Source: Anaerolineae bacterium
GTDB taxonomy: Bacteria > Chloroflexota > Anaerolineae > 4572-78 > J111
DNA: 64,000 bases
Assembly: GCA_023382535.1 (NCBI GenBank)
Contig: JAHDWA010000008.1
Location: 1 to 64,000 of the forward strand
Direction of reading: 5' to 3'
Part shown: one piece after another, positions 14,042 to 23,554 of the stretch
Numbering within the stretch: the stretch's first letter is position 1
Layout: every line of letters starts with the position of its first letter
Program-made: the position numbers and the translations under genes
Notes under the pieces: model-generated
Told to the model about the DNA's origin: nothing
Databases searched by the model: none
Seen by the model: the letters and a program-made list of their open reading frames with translations, nothing else

Positions 14042-15808
14042 TTAGACCTGAACCTCGCTACTGTCAATGAGTTTTTGCCACGGGCCGTGAATGCCATCCT
14101 CGGTGACGCCGTAGTAGATGCGCATAAAGTTGTCCGCATCCCGCTGCAGCAGGTCAAACCGGACCTGGCCACCGCGCTTATACTTTTTCCACAGCCCAAT
14201 ATCGCCCTGCCATTCAACCCGGTTAACATCCACGCTGTTTGTTTCGTGTTCGGTCAGGGCATACTGCCACAACTTGCGCGCGGATTGGCGGGTAACGTTA
14301 TGGACAATATTGCCATTGCGCAGGTCGCGCAAGCTGTAATAATTCTTGCCCTTGCGCTCTTCAACAGAAATAATCTCGACTCCGGTCTTGGGTTCAGGCA
14401 ACACCCCATTTGGGGTGACCGGTTGAATGGCCCCCCCAATTCCCCCAACTGGAGTTAAGTCGCTTGACGGAGATGCCGCTTCTGGCCTCAGCTCCAGGCT
14501 GCGCTTGACCAGCGCCACAATTTCATCCCGGACAGCCAAATTCGTATCACTTTCGTCCCGGATGTAGATTTTGTTCTCGTCAATCACATAAGGCGGGTCG
14601 TATCCTACCGGGACCGCAATCTGCAAAACCTTTTTGCCTTGAGTTTCGTAGATATCAATGCCAATGTCCAGGGGTGGGGTAATTTTCTTCTCGACCTCGT
14701 TGCGAATGGTTTCGACGGCTTCCTGCGGTTTGGCAATCCCGGCCACCGGACTTTGGGCGTTGTCGGAAAGCCCCACGAAAATCGTCCCTCCGTTTGTGTT
14801 GGCGAAGGCGCAAACATCACACAAAATGTTATACAGATGACCGCCGCGAGGGGTCAGCGACTCGTGAAAAGATTGGACAATGTTGGCCCCCACCTGCCTC
14901 GCCTCGGCCACGTGGTCAAAGGGAGCTTGTTTGGGCCGAAAGGGACGGGTGCGGGAAAAGTCGTTATCCAGAAACAACTCTTTGAGCGCGGCAAAAGTTG
15001 GTTCCGGCAGAAAAACTTCGGTCACTCGGTCGCCCACGCCCAGCCGGTTCTTGTCGTTAGAGTCACGGTGGAGCCGGTGAGCGTCGGACCCCTGGATACA
15101 GTGCATGCGGCGGGGATACTCCGGCTTGGAGCCGTTGAAAAAACTGGCCGTAGTGCGCCGCCGCTTGACCTCTAAATCGGTCACTTCGAGAGCATGCAGG
15201 TGGGGGTCCTGGGTATAAGCAATTTTGGTCTGGCCGCCAAAATCAAAACCCTGCATGGCGACACCGTGGTTCGAGTTGGCATGGGCGGCAATCACCAGCC
15301 CGCCCGCTTCGCTAATAATACGATAGGCGGTCAGCACGTCTACCGTTGCCCCCACCTCAGTTGACCCCTCGTCCAGCCGGTCGGGGGGAACCCGCAGGTT
15401 CAGCAAAATGTGATCCAACTCACGCGGGGTTGTTTCGGGTGGAAAAACCCCTAAAACGTGAAAACCCAGGGTTGCGGTGAACTCGAAGCCGGGTAAAAGC
15501 AAAATTTTTTCTGATAAGCGGCGGTATTCATCAAGCCGCTGTTTTTCTTCGGGCCGGATGCGGTTAAGCTGCTCTAACAGCATGAGGTCTTCGACCTCTT
15601 TGCGCAGCGCCCGCAGGCCGGCAACGGTGTTGTGATCAGTAAAAGCAATAATATCCAGGCCGCAGTATTCGGCCTTTTTCAAAATATCCAGATAGCTGAT
15701 ACCCGGTTCCAGGTAATCTCTCGAACCGGGGGTATGTAAATGCAAATCAACGCGATACCAGTTGAACTTGTCGCGATTGCTTCGACGTTTTCGGGCCACG
15801 ATAGTCAT
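14042..15808 (-). CDS. PHP domain fused to AlbA_2 (Schlafen-type) domain
   Basis: Residues 1-290 are a PHP phosphoesterase: [13 protein letters not shown] near 20, FTDHN near 57, GFEFT near 103, AHANSNHG near 175 and GSDAHRLH near 240 supply metal ligands. Residues about 310-430 match AlbA_2: [20 protein letters not shown] and [17 protein letters not shown]. The last 120 residues are unrecognised. PHP domains hydrolyse phosphoesters, and AlbA_2 occurs in Schlafen-like nucleases and ATP-binding regulators. The combination may act on nucleic acid or nucleotides, perhaps in defence; this is inference. Confidence 0.85.
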   Translation of the reverse strand: MTIVARKRRSNRDKFNWYRVDLHLHTPGSRDYLEPGISYLDILKKAEYCGLDIIAFTDHNTVAGLRALRKEVEDLMLLEQLNRIRPEEKQRLDEYRRLSEKILLLPGFEFTATLGFHVLGVFPPETTPRELDHILLNLRVPPDRLDEGSTEVGATVDVLTAYRIISEAGGLVIAAHANSNHGVAMQGFDFGGQTKIAYTQDPHLHALEVTDLEVKRRRTTASFFNGSKPEYPRRMHCIQGSDAHRLHRDSNDKNRLGVGDRVTEVFLPEPTFAALKELFLDNDFSRTRPFRPKQAPFDHVAEARQVGANIVQSFHESLTPRGGHLYNILCDVCAFANTNGGTIFVGLSDNAQSPVAGIAKPQEAVETIRNEVEKKITPPLDIGIDIYETQGKKVLQIAVPVGYDPPYVIDENKIYIRDESDTNLAVRDEIVALVKRSLELRPEAASPSSDLTPVGGIGGAIQPVTPNGVLPEPKTGVEIISVEERKGKNYYSLRDLRNGNIVHNVTRQSARKLWQYALTEHETNSVDVNRVEWQGDIGLWKKYKRGGQVRFDLLQRDADNFMRIYYGVTEDGIHGPWQKLIDSSEVQV

Positions 15809-16284
15809 CCTCGTCTGTGGTATGTTGTAAGTTATAGAAAAAATTAAGGAGCCGGACGCTTCAAGTGACGGCTGTCGCCTCTGTTTTGACAGAGTCAGCC
15901 GCAGTGAGAGAATAGAAGTGCCCAGCGCCTAAAAGACGAGGGTTCCGGGGCGCTGTAGATGGATAAGTCATTAGCTCGCAATCATCGCCGGTAAAAATTA
16001 TCCCCCATTTTTGATCTTGCCCCTAATAAATAAGACGGCGCGGCAGCCTCAGAAAAAATTGCGCACTTCGTGGGGCGCATCAAGGTTATAATAAGAAGTC
16101 TGATGATCTTTTAATGACTGGAGCAGCGACTAAAAATAGGAATCATGGGGAAAAAGTTACTCACCCATACTTTACCAGGACAAATCATTTGACCCTGGTC
16201 ACAAATTAAACTGTCCGCTCCTGACAAAAATCGGCGCATCGCGGAACCCACTCAAATATTTTTGGATAAGAGACAGGCACCTCC
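15809..16284. other. 476-bp intergenic region with one hairpin
   Basis: No convincing gene is seen. GGCTG (15870-15874) pairs with CAGCC (15896-15900), and the inner stem CTCTGT/ACAGAG (15879-15884, 15889-15894) closes a TTTG loop. There is no U run, so it is not a standard terminator. GACAGGCACCTCC near 16270 faintly resembles the dispersed GACTGGCACTT palindrome. Confidence 0.5.
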
Positions 16285-16668
16285 TTAACTCAATAATTGA
16301 TCACGAATACGATTGATCGTCCGGGTCATCTCTTGCCAGTTAAACGGTTTAAGGATGAATTCCGTGGCGCCTGCGGCCAGGCAATCTTGCCGCCGATCTA
16401 TAGCCGAGGTCATCACAACTGGAAGATGTTGCCAGGTGGGATTGGCGCGAATCAGCGGCACCTGCTCCAGCGTTTCGTGTGTACCCAGGTGAAAATCCAT
16501 AATTAAGATATGGGGTTGCTCCTTATCCAGCAGCGTCAAGATGTTGCCGAAAGTGGTGGCAGAGGCAGTTTGATAATTTTCCATCTGCAAAATTGTTTCC
16601 AGCAAACTACAAGTCATCGGGTCGTCGTCTATAATGAGGATTTTTACCGTTTCCATAAATTTGGGCAA
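16285..16668 (-). CDS. Single-domain response regulator (CheY-like receiver)
   Basis: The 127-residue protein is a lone receiver: acidic cluster IIDDDP near 12, phosphoacceptor Asp in LIMDFHLG near 57, Thr/Ser at VVMTSA near 86 and Lys in ILKPFNW near 108. It has no output domain, so it must signal through a partner, perhaps the receiver-kinase hybrid at 18264. The TTG at 16668 and the ATG at 16656 are both possible starts and neither has a strong ribosome site. A TGG-TATAAT extended -10 lies at 16715-16723. Confidence 0.88.
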   Translation of the reverse strand: MPKFMETVKILIIDDDPMTCSLLETILQMENYQTASATTFGNILTLLDKEQPHILIMDFHLGTHETLEQVPLIRANPTWQHLPVVMTSAIDRRQDCLAAGATEFILKPFNWQEMTRTINRIRDQLLS

Positions 16669-16714
16669 TGCCAGCCTATCCGTTAGGAAGAGACGTAATG
16701 CTTAATGCCGAAAA

Positions 16715-16723
16715 ATTATACCA
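16715..16723 (-). promoter_or_regulatory. Extended -10 promoter of the receiver gene
   Basis: On the minus strand TGGTATAAT (16723-16715) is an extended -10 box about 47 nt before the start. No good -35 is visible. Confidence 0.45.
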
Positions 16724-16801
16724 TTTACCCCAAGCATGTGCAATCTTTCCATAAAATTTACTTTTTTACCTATTTTCAACCTTAACTTTTCATAAAACCT
16801 A

Positions 16802-16830
16802 TTGCATCCAAACATAAAGTATGCTATACT
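16802..16830 (+). promoter_or_regulatory. Promoter of the sigma factor gene
   Basis: TTGCAT (16802-16807), 17 nt and TATACT (16825-16830) form a good sigma70 promoter. It implies an mRNA leader of about 205 nt before the ATG at 17043. Confidence 0.7.
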
Positions 16831-16887
16831 ACTTTACATATTGTTGTTACCGCCCTTATTGGGTAAAATGGCTGTTCTTTAAAAACA

Positions 16888-16957
16888 ACTCTTCGACCGG
16901 GCCAAAGTAGGGCTTACACTGCCACCAGCCGAGTTTGGCCAGACCCAGTTGAAGAGT
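16888..16957 (+). ncRNA. Structured 5' leader of the sigma factor mRNA
   Basis: Three nested exact stems fit in the leader. P1 is ACTCTTC (16888-16894) with GAAGAGT (16951-16957). P2 is GGCCAAA (16900-16906) with TTTGGCC (16934-16940). P3 is GGCT (16911-16914) with AGCC (16927-16930). It sits between promoter and ribosome site and could be a cis-regulatory element or ligand sensor. No known riboswitch class is recognised. Confidence 0.5.
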
Positions 16958-17042
16958 GGTTTTGAAATCGTTCATTGTTACTTGCCACAGCGAAAGTGGG
17001 TGAGACTGTTAAAAAGTCTCCAAGTAGGAGGAAGGCGTTCTC

Positions 17043-18212
<1,170 letters not shown>

Positions 18213-18230
18213 CGGCCCTCATTCCAATTC

Positions 18231-18272
18231 AACTCGTTCCCAAACTCAGTTTGGGAACGAGTTTTAATTTTT
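18231..18272 (+). terminator. Intrinsic terminator of rpoD
   Basis: AACTCGTTCCCAAACT (18231-18246) is exactly complementary to 18248-18263 and is followed by TTAATTTTTC. It overlaps the end of the convergent kinase gene. Confidence 0.9.
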
Positions 18273-19421
18273 CTCTTTAGGATGACTCGACGGCAGGGTG
18301 AAGCTGAAGATGCTGCCTTCACCCTGCGTCCCCGTGCTTTCCACCGCGACAGTCCCGCCCAACTTTTCGACAATCCGCTGCACAATGGACAGTCCCAGCC
18401 CGTGTCCTTCGAGGTGGGCCTGATTGAGCCGGGCGAAGGGGATAAATAACTCCTTCTGCTCCGCCGGGGTGAGGCCGCGCCCGTTATCGCGCACCCAGAA
18501 TTTGACCCGGCCGCCGGCCATGACCGTGCCCCCTAATTCCACGCACGGCGGCTGCCCGCCATACTTCATTGCATTGCTAACGTAATTGGTCCAAACTTCT
18601 TCAATCCAGGGACCATACCCCCAGGCCGTTGGCCAGGCGGACTCGGCAGGGACAACGATTTCGGCCTGATATTCTTCGATCATGTAGGCCAGCCTGGCCT
18701 GGACCTCGGCCACAATCTCGGCCATTTCGAGCGGCTGCAGGTCAATTTCTTCAGTGCGGACGCTGGCCAGCAGCAGAAGCTCGTTGATGATATTGTTCAT
18801 CTTCTGCCCGCTGCGCACGATGATGTCCAGGCGATTTTTCAGGTCTTCGGGGGATAGTTTGTCAAGAAATTTTTGCAGAAAGGCGGCGTAATTCATGGTT
18901 ACACCCAGGGGGTTTTTGAGATCGTGGGCGACCGTATGGGCAAAGGCATCCAGCTCTTCAATCAACTCCTCCCGCTCGGCAATCTCTGCCTGGAGGCGCG
19001 TGTTTTGCTCGGCCAGGGCCAGTTGCAAATGGCGCAGGGTCAGGTGGGTCTTCAGCCGGGCCACCACCTCTTCGGATTGGATGGGCCGGGTAATGTAATC
19101 CACCGCCCCCAGGGCGAAACCGCGCACCTTATCCACCGTGTTCGCCTGGGCGGTGATAAAGATCACCGGAATATGTTTAGTCGCTTCGTTCGCCTTCAAG
19201 CGGCGGCAGGTCTCGAAGCCGTCAATGCCGGGCAAGGCCACGTCCAGCAGGATGATATCCGGCTGGATGTGTTCCACCATCGAGAGGGCGCTTTCGCCGT
19301 CACTGGCCACCATCACCTTGAAGCCAAAGCCGCGCAGATAGTCAAATAAAACACCCAGCGTGTTGGTGGTGTTGACGACCATCAAAATCATACTTGTTTC
19401 AGCCGGTTTCGGGTTGAACAT
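18264..19421 (-). CDS. Hybrid response regulator-histidine kinase
   Basis: The ATG at 19421 (MFNPKPAETSM) has AAGGTG upstream; a longer frame to 19601 runs into a repeat. The 385-residue soluble protein has a receiver (about 10-130; phosphoacceptor in IILLDVALPG, Lys replaced by Arg in YITRPIQ), a short coiled coil, HisKA with FAHTVAHDLKNPLG near 160, and an ATPase with NYVSNAMKYG, DNGRGL and GHGLGLSI. Such receiver-first kinases answer upstream phosphorylation rather than a membrane signal. It may partner the lone receiver at 16285. Confidence 0.9.
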   Translation of the reverse strand: MFNPKPAETSMILMVVNTTNTLGVLFDYLRGFGFKVMVASDGESALSMVEHIQPDIILLDVALPGIDGFETCRRLKANEATKHIPVIFITAQANTVDKVRGFALGAVDYITRPIQSEEVVARLKTHLTLRHLQLALAEQNTRLQAEIAEREELIEELDAFAHTVAHDLKNPLGVTMNYAAFLQKFLDKLSPEDLKNRLDIIVRSGQKMNNIINELLLLASVRTEEIDLQPLEMAEIVAEVQARLAYMIEEYQAEIVVPAESAWPTAWGYGPWIEEVWTNYVSNAMKYGGQPPCVELGGTVMAGGRVKFWVRDNGRGLTPAEQKELFIPFARLNQAHLEGHGLGLSIVQRIVEKLGGTVAVESTGTQGEGSIFSFTLPSSHPKEKN

Positions 19422-19460
19422 GGGAACACACCTTTTGGATTGGAATATTGAGGCGATGTT

Positions 19461-19556
19461 ACTACTCAGGTGACTGGCACTTTTCTCCTGCCAAGACGAT
19501 TGAGAACAGCAAAGCTTAGGGCTAACCAAGTGCCAGTCACCTTTAGCCTGAGCAGT
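19461..19556. repeat. Dispersed palindrome, copy B (CAGGTGACTGGCACTT)
   Basis: ACTCAGGTGACTGGCACTT (from 19464) faces AAGTGCCAGTCACCT (19529-19543) and a trailing CTGAGCAGT. The arms are 46 nt apart, longer than in copy A. It is an intergenic repeat upstream of the kinase. Confidence 0.75.
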
Positions 19557-19670
19557 CACGAGGCGCATAGTTATTGTAACACAGCAAGCCCCGGCTATCA
19601 ATCAGATTTTTGGCCGATTTGGCGGAGTTTTGTTGCAGCCCAAGGGGTGTATTCGCTTTTGGCGGGCGGA

Positions 19671-19725
19671 CCTCACCCCCCGGCCCCCTCTCCGCAACGG
19701 AGCGGGGGAGGGTTGGGTGGGGGTC
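19671..19725. repeat. GC-rich imperfect palindrome CACCCCCCGGCCCCCTCTCC type
   Basis: A C-rich left half (19671-19693) faces a G-rich right half (19701-19725) around GCAACGGAGC. This C-run/G-run pattern is a common dispersed repeat in many bacterial genomes. The open frames across it translate as Pro/Gly-rich nonsense. Together with copy B it fills most of the 443-bp gap between the kinase and the propeller gene. Confidence 0.6.
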
Positions 19726-19864
19726 TACCTACCCTATCCACTGGAGTTTCTCAGGGAGCTTAATTGTGATACAATACACATATTCAACGGCGTCGAGGTG
19801 AAGATGATCTTTCACCTCCCGCTTTTGCAAGTCCCTCGTTTTTCCGTTCCAGGAGTAGAAGCCA

Positions 19865-21244
19865 ATGAAACTTCTCTGTTCACTCGCACTGGGCCTGGGT
19901 TTGATCTGGCTGGCCTTGAGTCAAGTTCCCGAACAAGATATTGCCGCCGCAGCAGCTCCGGTAGATCTACCGGCGGCCTTCTCTCATACATCTCAGCCTT
20001 TGGCGTTAACCTCATTTACGCAGACGGCTAAGTTAATCGCCTCGGACAGAATAACCAATGATCGGTTTGGCTATTCGGTCGTGGTAAGTGGCGATACCGT
20101 AGCTGTCGGGGCAGACCTCGCCGGTGATGACAGACCAGGGGCGGCTTATGTTTTTGTCAAACCGGCCGGCGGTTGGAGTGGAATACTCACCCAGACCGCC
20201 AAGCTGATTGCCTCGGACACAACATCCCAGGCCCAGTTGGGTTGGTCCATCGCCATGAGCGGCGACACGATAGTAGTTGGAGCGCTGGGAGACTCGTCGG
20301 CCTACGTTTTTGTCAAGCCTCCGGGTGGTTGGAGTGGCGTTATGACCGAGACAGCCAAGCTGACCGCTTTAGATGGGGATACGAGTCAGTTTTTTGGTGA
20401 CTCGGTAGCCATAGAGGGCGATACCGTAGTCGTGGTATCACGCGGTCTCAATAAGCATGGGGCAGCCTATGTTTATCACAAGCCGCCTGGCGGCTGGGTC
20501 GCAATTTCGACGTTCAGCGCCAAATTAATCCCATCGGCCGGGGTTTGGGGTAGTCCATACATCACCCCGATGGCCATGAGCAATGATATAGTTGTTGTTG
20601 GAGCGGCTGGTTATGGTGTGGTCAGTAATCCGAGTCTGGGCTCAGCCTATCTTTTTATGAAGCCCTCAGGGGGTTGGAGCGGCGTACTCACCGAGACCGC
20701 CAAACTTATTGCTTCGGATGGGGAAGCGGAGGACACTTTTGGCCTGTCAACGGCGATTAGCCACGATACGGTTGTGATTGGGGCGGTAGGTGACGACGTA
20801 GGAAGCAATAATAATCAAGGCTCAGCTTACGTCTTTGTTAAGCCAGCAAAGGGCTGGAGTGGTATCCTCACCGAAACGGCCAAATTGATTGCCTCAGATG
20901 GTGTACTCAACGGTGGTTCGGGTTTTTCTGTAGCAGCCGGTGCTAACACTATTTTGGTGAGCCGAGGAGCTGGAATCAGTAACACTAACCCGGGTACAGT
21001 CGACGTCTTTTTCAAACCGTCTGGTGGCTGGCGTGGTCTGCTGACCGAGACAACCAAACTAACAGCGTCAGATGGAACGGTCAACGGCAGATTTGGTCAT
21101 GCTGTCGCAATTAGCGGCAATACAATTGCGGTTGGGGCACTAGGTCCGGACGATAGTTACACCGGCTCAGCCTACCTCTTCATCTCCGACGCTCTTAACC
21201 CGCTGCCAGAACATCCGGCGTACCTGCCGGTGATCCGGCGTTAG
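19865..21244 (+). CDS. Secreted seven-repeat FG-GAP-type beta-propeller protein
   Basis: The 459-residue protein has a signal peptide (1-19, cleavage near LALSQ) and seven repeats of about 57 residues. Each carries TAKLIASD, then SGDTVAVGA, then AYVFVKPxGGWSG. This is the pattern of integrin-alpha-like FG-GAP propellers, and seven blades close a full ring. The last residues are AYLPVIRR, like the short YLPL(V/I)xR tails of many Chloroflexota exported proteins. AGGAG lies 10 nt before the ATG. It probably binds a surface ligand; substrate unknown. Confidence 0.85.
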   Translation: MKLLCSLALGLGLIWLALSQVPEQDIAAAAAPVDLPAAFSHTSQPLALTSFTQTAKLIASDRITNDRFGYSVVVSGDTVAVGADLAGDDRPGAAYVFVKPAGGWSGILTQTAKLIASDTTSQAQLGWSIAMSGDTIVVGALGDSSAYVFVKPPGGWSGVMTETAKLTALDGDTSQFFGDSVAIEGDTVVVVSRGLNKHGAAYVYHKPPGGWVAISTFSAKLIPSAGVWGSPYITPMAMSNDIVVVGAAGYGVVSNPSLGSAYLFMKPSGGWSGVLTETAKLIASDGEAEDTFGLSTAISHDTVVIGAVGDDVGSNNNQGSAYVFVKPAKGWSGILTETAKLIASDGVLNGGSGFSVAAGANTILVSRGAGISNTNPGTVDVFFKPSGGWRGLLTETTKLTASDGTVNGRFGHAVAISGNTIAVGALGPDDSYTGSAYLFISDALNPLPEHPAYLPVIRR

Positions 21245-21262
21245 CCGGAGTAATAAAGAGAA

Positions 21263-21477
21263 AGCGTTCGGAAACTATTTCATTGGCCTGGCCCGCCCCG
21301 GCATGAATGCCAGGGCTATGGAACAGCGCCGGGTCAACCCGGCTTTAGCCCGATTAATCGGGCGCTGTTGGATAGTCCGGCGACTTTATCGCCGGATGAG
21401 CGCCGGTGGCAAGATTGCCGCTGCGGGTTTCCGAACGCTCTCAAAGACCCTAAAGGTCTGCCAGACCTTTAGGGTCT
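21263..21477. repeat. Cluster of nested palindromes between convergent genes
   Basis: An outer 13-bp inverted repeat AGCGTTCGGAAAC (21263-21275, 21427-21439) encloses ACAGCGC/GCGCTGT (21323-21329, 21362-21368), CCGGGT-CA-ACCCGG, the perfect palindrome GCCCGATTAATCGGGC (21348-21363) and CCGGCGA/TCGCCGG (near 21378-21396). Outside it, AGACCCTAAAGGTCTG folds on its complement at 21446-21477. The outer repeat makes it look like a small non-autonomous mobile element or a structured RNA. It fills the gap between the propeller and dehydrogenase genes. Confidence 0.7.
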
Positions 21478-21481
21478 AAAG

Positions 21482-23110
21482 TTAGTTGCCTACCTGGAAA
21501 ATCTCCCCGGTGCTGTGCTGCACCAGGTAAACCTCGCCCGCCTCGCCCTGGCCGAAGGAGCTGATGGTCTGGCCGCTGGACAAGAGCTGCGCCTGGGACC
21601 AGTTGCCATCGGCCTCGCGGCGCAGCGCCCAGATGATCCCGGAGCAATAATCGCCGTAAAAGTAGACGCCGTTGAGCGCCGGGAACTGGCTGCCTCGGTA
21701 GACATAACCGCCCGTTATCGAGCAGCCCTGGCCGTGATCGTATTCGGCGATGGGCAGCACCAGGCCCTGGCTGGCCGGATCGCAACTGCTCGGGTCAAAA
21801 CAATGCATGCCTTCCATCAGCCGCCAGCCGTAATTCTGGCCGCCGGGCGTCCCGGCCAGTTCGACATGGACTTCCTCATATTGGTTCTGGCCCACATCGG
21901 CAATATACATATCGTCCGTAGCCGGGTCAAAGGAGAAGCGCCAGGGATTGCGCCAGCCGTATGACCAGACTTCAGGGCTGCCCTGACCGTTGGCGGCAAA
22001 AGGGTTATCCGGGGGGATGCCGTAAGGGTCGCCGCTGTCCACGTCAAGCCGCAAGATTTTACCCAGCAGGCTGTTCAGATTCTGGCCGTTGTTGTGCGGG
22101 TCGTTGGCCGCGCCGCCGTCGCCCATGCCGATGTAAAGATAACCGTCGGGGCCAAAAGCAACCTGGCCACCGTTGTGGTTACCATAGGGCTGGTCAATGG
22201 TCAGCAGAACTTTGGCGCTGTTGGAATCGGCCTCGTCGGGATTATCCGAAACGCTGTAGCGGGCAATGACCGTATCGCCCTGCTTGTCGGTGTAATCCAC
22301 AAAAAAGAACCCATTCTGGGCATAGTCCGGGTGAAAGGCAAGACCCAGCAAGCCCTGCTCGTTGCCATTCGAACCGACGATAGAGACGATGTCAAGAAAC
22401 GGCATTGGGCTGACCTGTCCCTCCCTGACCAGCAAAATCCGGCCGGCCTGCTCGACCACAAACAGGCGGCCGCTGCCATCGCCGGCATGGGTTAAGTAGA
22501 GCGGTTTGGTGAAGCCGCTAACAACCGGGATAAGCTTCAGCGCGAGGGAGTCCAACGGCGGCGCTTCCACGGCGGGAGGATCGGTAGGCAGGGGAGCGGG
22601 GGGGGGCGGCGCTTCCGTAGGTGGCAGGACTTCGGCAGGTGACACCTCGGTGGGCAGCACTGCCTCAGGCTCAGCCGGCAGAGTTGGTTCAAGTTGTTCC
22701 GGCAGCTCCGGCTCGTCGGTGGCTAATAAAACCTGTGCGGTGGGTTCGGTCGTGGCTTCGACCGGCTCAGGGGTGGGAGTTGCCGGTTCTGCCACTTGGA
22801 CCGCCTGTTCCTCGGTCGGCGCTGCTGTCGGCAATGCCGTCGAGGTCGGCGGCTCCGAGGTCGCCGTTGCCATCGGTGAGGGCACAGGCTGCGTCGCCTC
22901 GGCCTGGGCGGCTATGGTGGGGGTCGGCTCTATCCGGCTGGCTTGACCTGTGCCACAAGCGGACAGAAGTACGATTAAGCCGAGTAGTGAAATGTGATAC
23001 GTGATACGTGATACGTGATACGCGACTGCTGACCCCTGATTCGTGGTACTTTGTTTCGGAATTAAATCAAGACTGGACGCATAACAATTTTTGACTGTTT
23101 TCTTCTGCAT
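21482..23110 (-). CDS. Lipoprotein PQQ-type glucose/sorbosone dehydrogenase-like
   Basis: 542 residues from the ATG at 23110, which overlaps the upstream stop (TGATG). The lipobox LLSAC is near residue 52. A long Pro/Thr/Glu-rich linker (about 65-190) leads to a GSDH-type beta-propeller (about 195-542) with LTHAGDGSGRLFVVEQAGRI, GLLGLAFHPDY, GDGGAANDPHNNGQ and EVWSYGWRNPWRFSFD. The family oxidises aldose sugars with PQQ, although many homologues have unknown substrates. The N-terminal 50 residues are partly encoded by a heptanucleotide repeat, giving an unusually long n-region. Confidence 0.85.
   Translation of the reverse strand: MQKKTVKNCYASSLDLIPKQSTTNQGSAVAYHVSRITYHISLLGLIVLLSACGTGQASRIEPTPTIAAQAEATQPVPSPMATATSEPPTSTALPTAAPTEEQAVQVAEPATPTPEPVEATTEPTAQVLLATDEPELPEQLEPTLPAEPEAVLPTEVSPAEVLPPTEAPPPPAPLPTDPPAVEAPPLDSLALKLIPVVSGFTKPLYLTHAGDGSGRLFVVEQAGRILLVREGQVSPMPFLDIVSIVGSNGNEQGLLGLAFHPDYAQNGFFFVDYTDKQGDTVIARYSVSDNPDEADSNSAKVLLTIDQPYGNHNGGQVAFGPDGYLYIGMGDGGAANDPHNNGQNLNSLLGKILRLDVDSGDPYGIPPDNPFAANGQGSPEVWSYGWRNPWRFSFDPATDDMYIADVGQNQYEEVHVELAGTPGGQNYGWRLMEGMHCFDPSSCDPASQGLVLPIAEYDHGQGCSITGGYVYRGSQFPALNGVYFYGDYCSGIIWALRREADGNWSQAQLLSSGQTISSFGQGEAGEVYLVQHSTGEIFQVGN
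22994..23021. repeat. Tandem heptamer GTGATAC x4 inside a coding region
   Basis: Four head-to-tail copies of GTGATAC at 22994-23021 encode part of the stretch before the lipobox (AYHVSRITYHI). A 7-nt unit shifts frame every copy, so copy number would alter the reading frame. Confidence 0.8.
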
Positions 23111-23349
23111 CAAACCTTCTCTCGTTTCAAATAAAGCGTTGTTAAAAGAGCTTCTCCCTCCACCTGATCGGACGTAACTGAGACTAGCTCCCAGCCGCTG
23201 TTACCGACCCGCTGCAAAAATTCCCAGAGGTCGGGACAGGTTTCCAAAGCTCCGGGCGAGTCGGGAGCCAGGTCGCCCTGCCAGCGACCGTTGACAAAGG
23301 TGATTCGCATCAACTGGGAAGAGCAAATCATGTATTCAAATCTGGCCAT
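23110..23349 (-). CDS. Small DUF4177-like protein
   Basis: The 79-residue protein is of the short type with an N-terminal WEYM-like strand (MARFEYMICSS) and a C-terminal GWELVSVTSDQ...LYLKREKV. That is the pattern of DUF4177-like proteins, whose function is unknown. It overlaps the dehydrogenase start by 1 nt and so is probably co-translated with it. Confidence 0.65.
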   Translation of the reverse strand: MARFEYMICSSQLMRITFVNGRWQGDLAPDSPGALETCPDLWEFLQRVGNSGWELVSVTSDQVEGEALLTTLYLKREKV

Positions 23350-23481
23350 AACACCTCGTCATGGGAACGCTCAAAGCTCGGCCGCAGGTTCCCAGCAGCG
23401 GCTGGCTCAAGGCTGAACGCTCCAAAATTTCACCTGGGGAGTTTACCCTGAAATGAGTAAAGTCTCAAATGTGAACCTTAA

Positions 23482-23510
23482 TTTACAAGCCAGGGCTTTA
23501 CTGCTATACT
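23482..23510 (+). promoter_or_regulatory. Promoter of the thioredoxin-fold DUF255 gene
   Basis: TTTACA (23482-23487), 17 nt and TATACT (23505-23510) lie 45 nt before the GTG start. Confidence 0.7.
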
Positions 23511-23554
23511 TTCCCTGAATTTTTATAGTGACTTTGATAAAAAAGGAGGCGATT

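Noticed and set aside
15870..15900. Hairpin upstream of the PHP gene as a riboswitch
   Set aside because: Only one short stem with a tetraloop and no terminator or sequestered ribosome site is seen, so there is no support for a regulatory class.
19470..19801. Plus-strand frames with PPAPSPQRSGGG-type products
   Set aside because: They are translations of the GC-rich dispersed repeat and of copy B of the palindrome.
22994..23021. Possible CRISPR-like repeats
   Set aside because: Seven-base head-to-tail units have no spacers. No repeat-spacer array or cas gene was found anywhere in the window.
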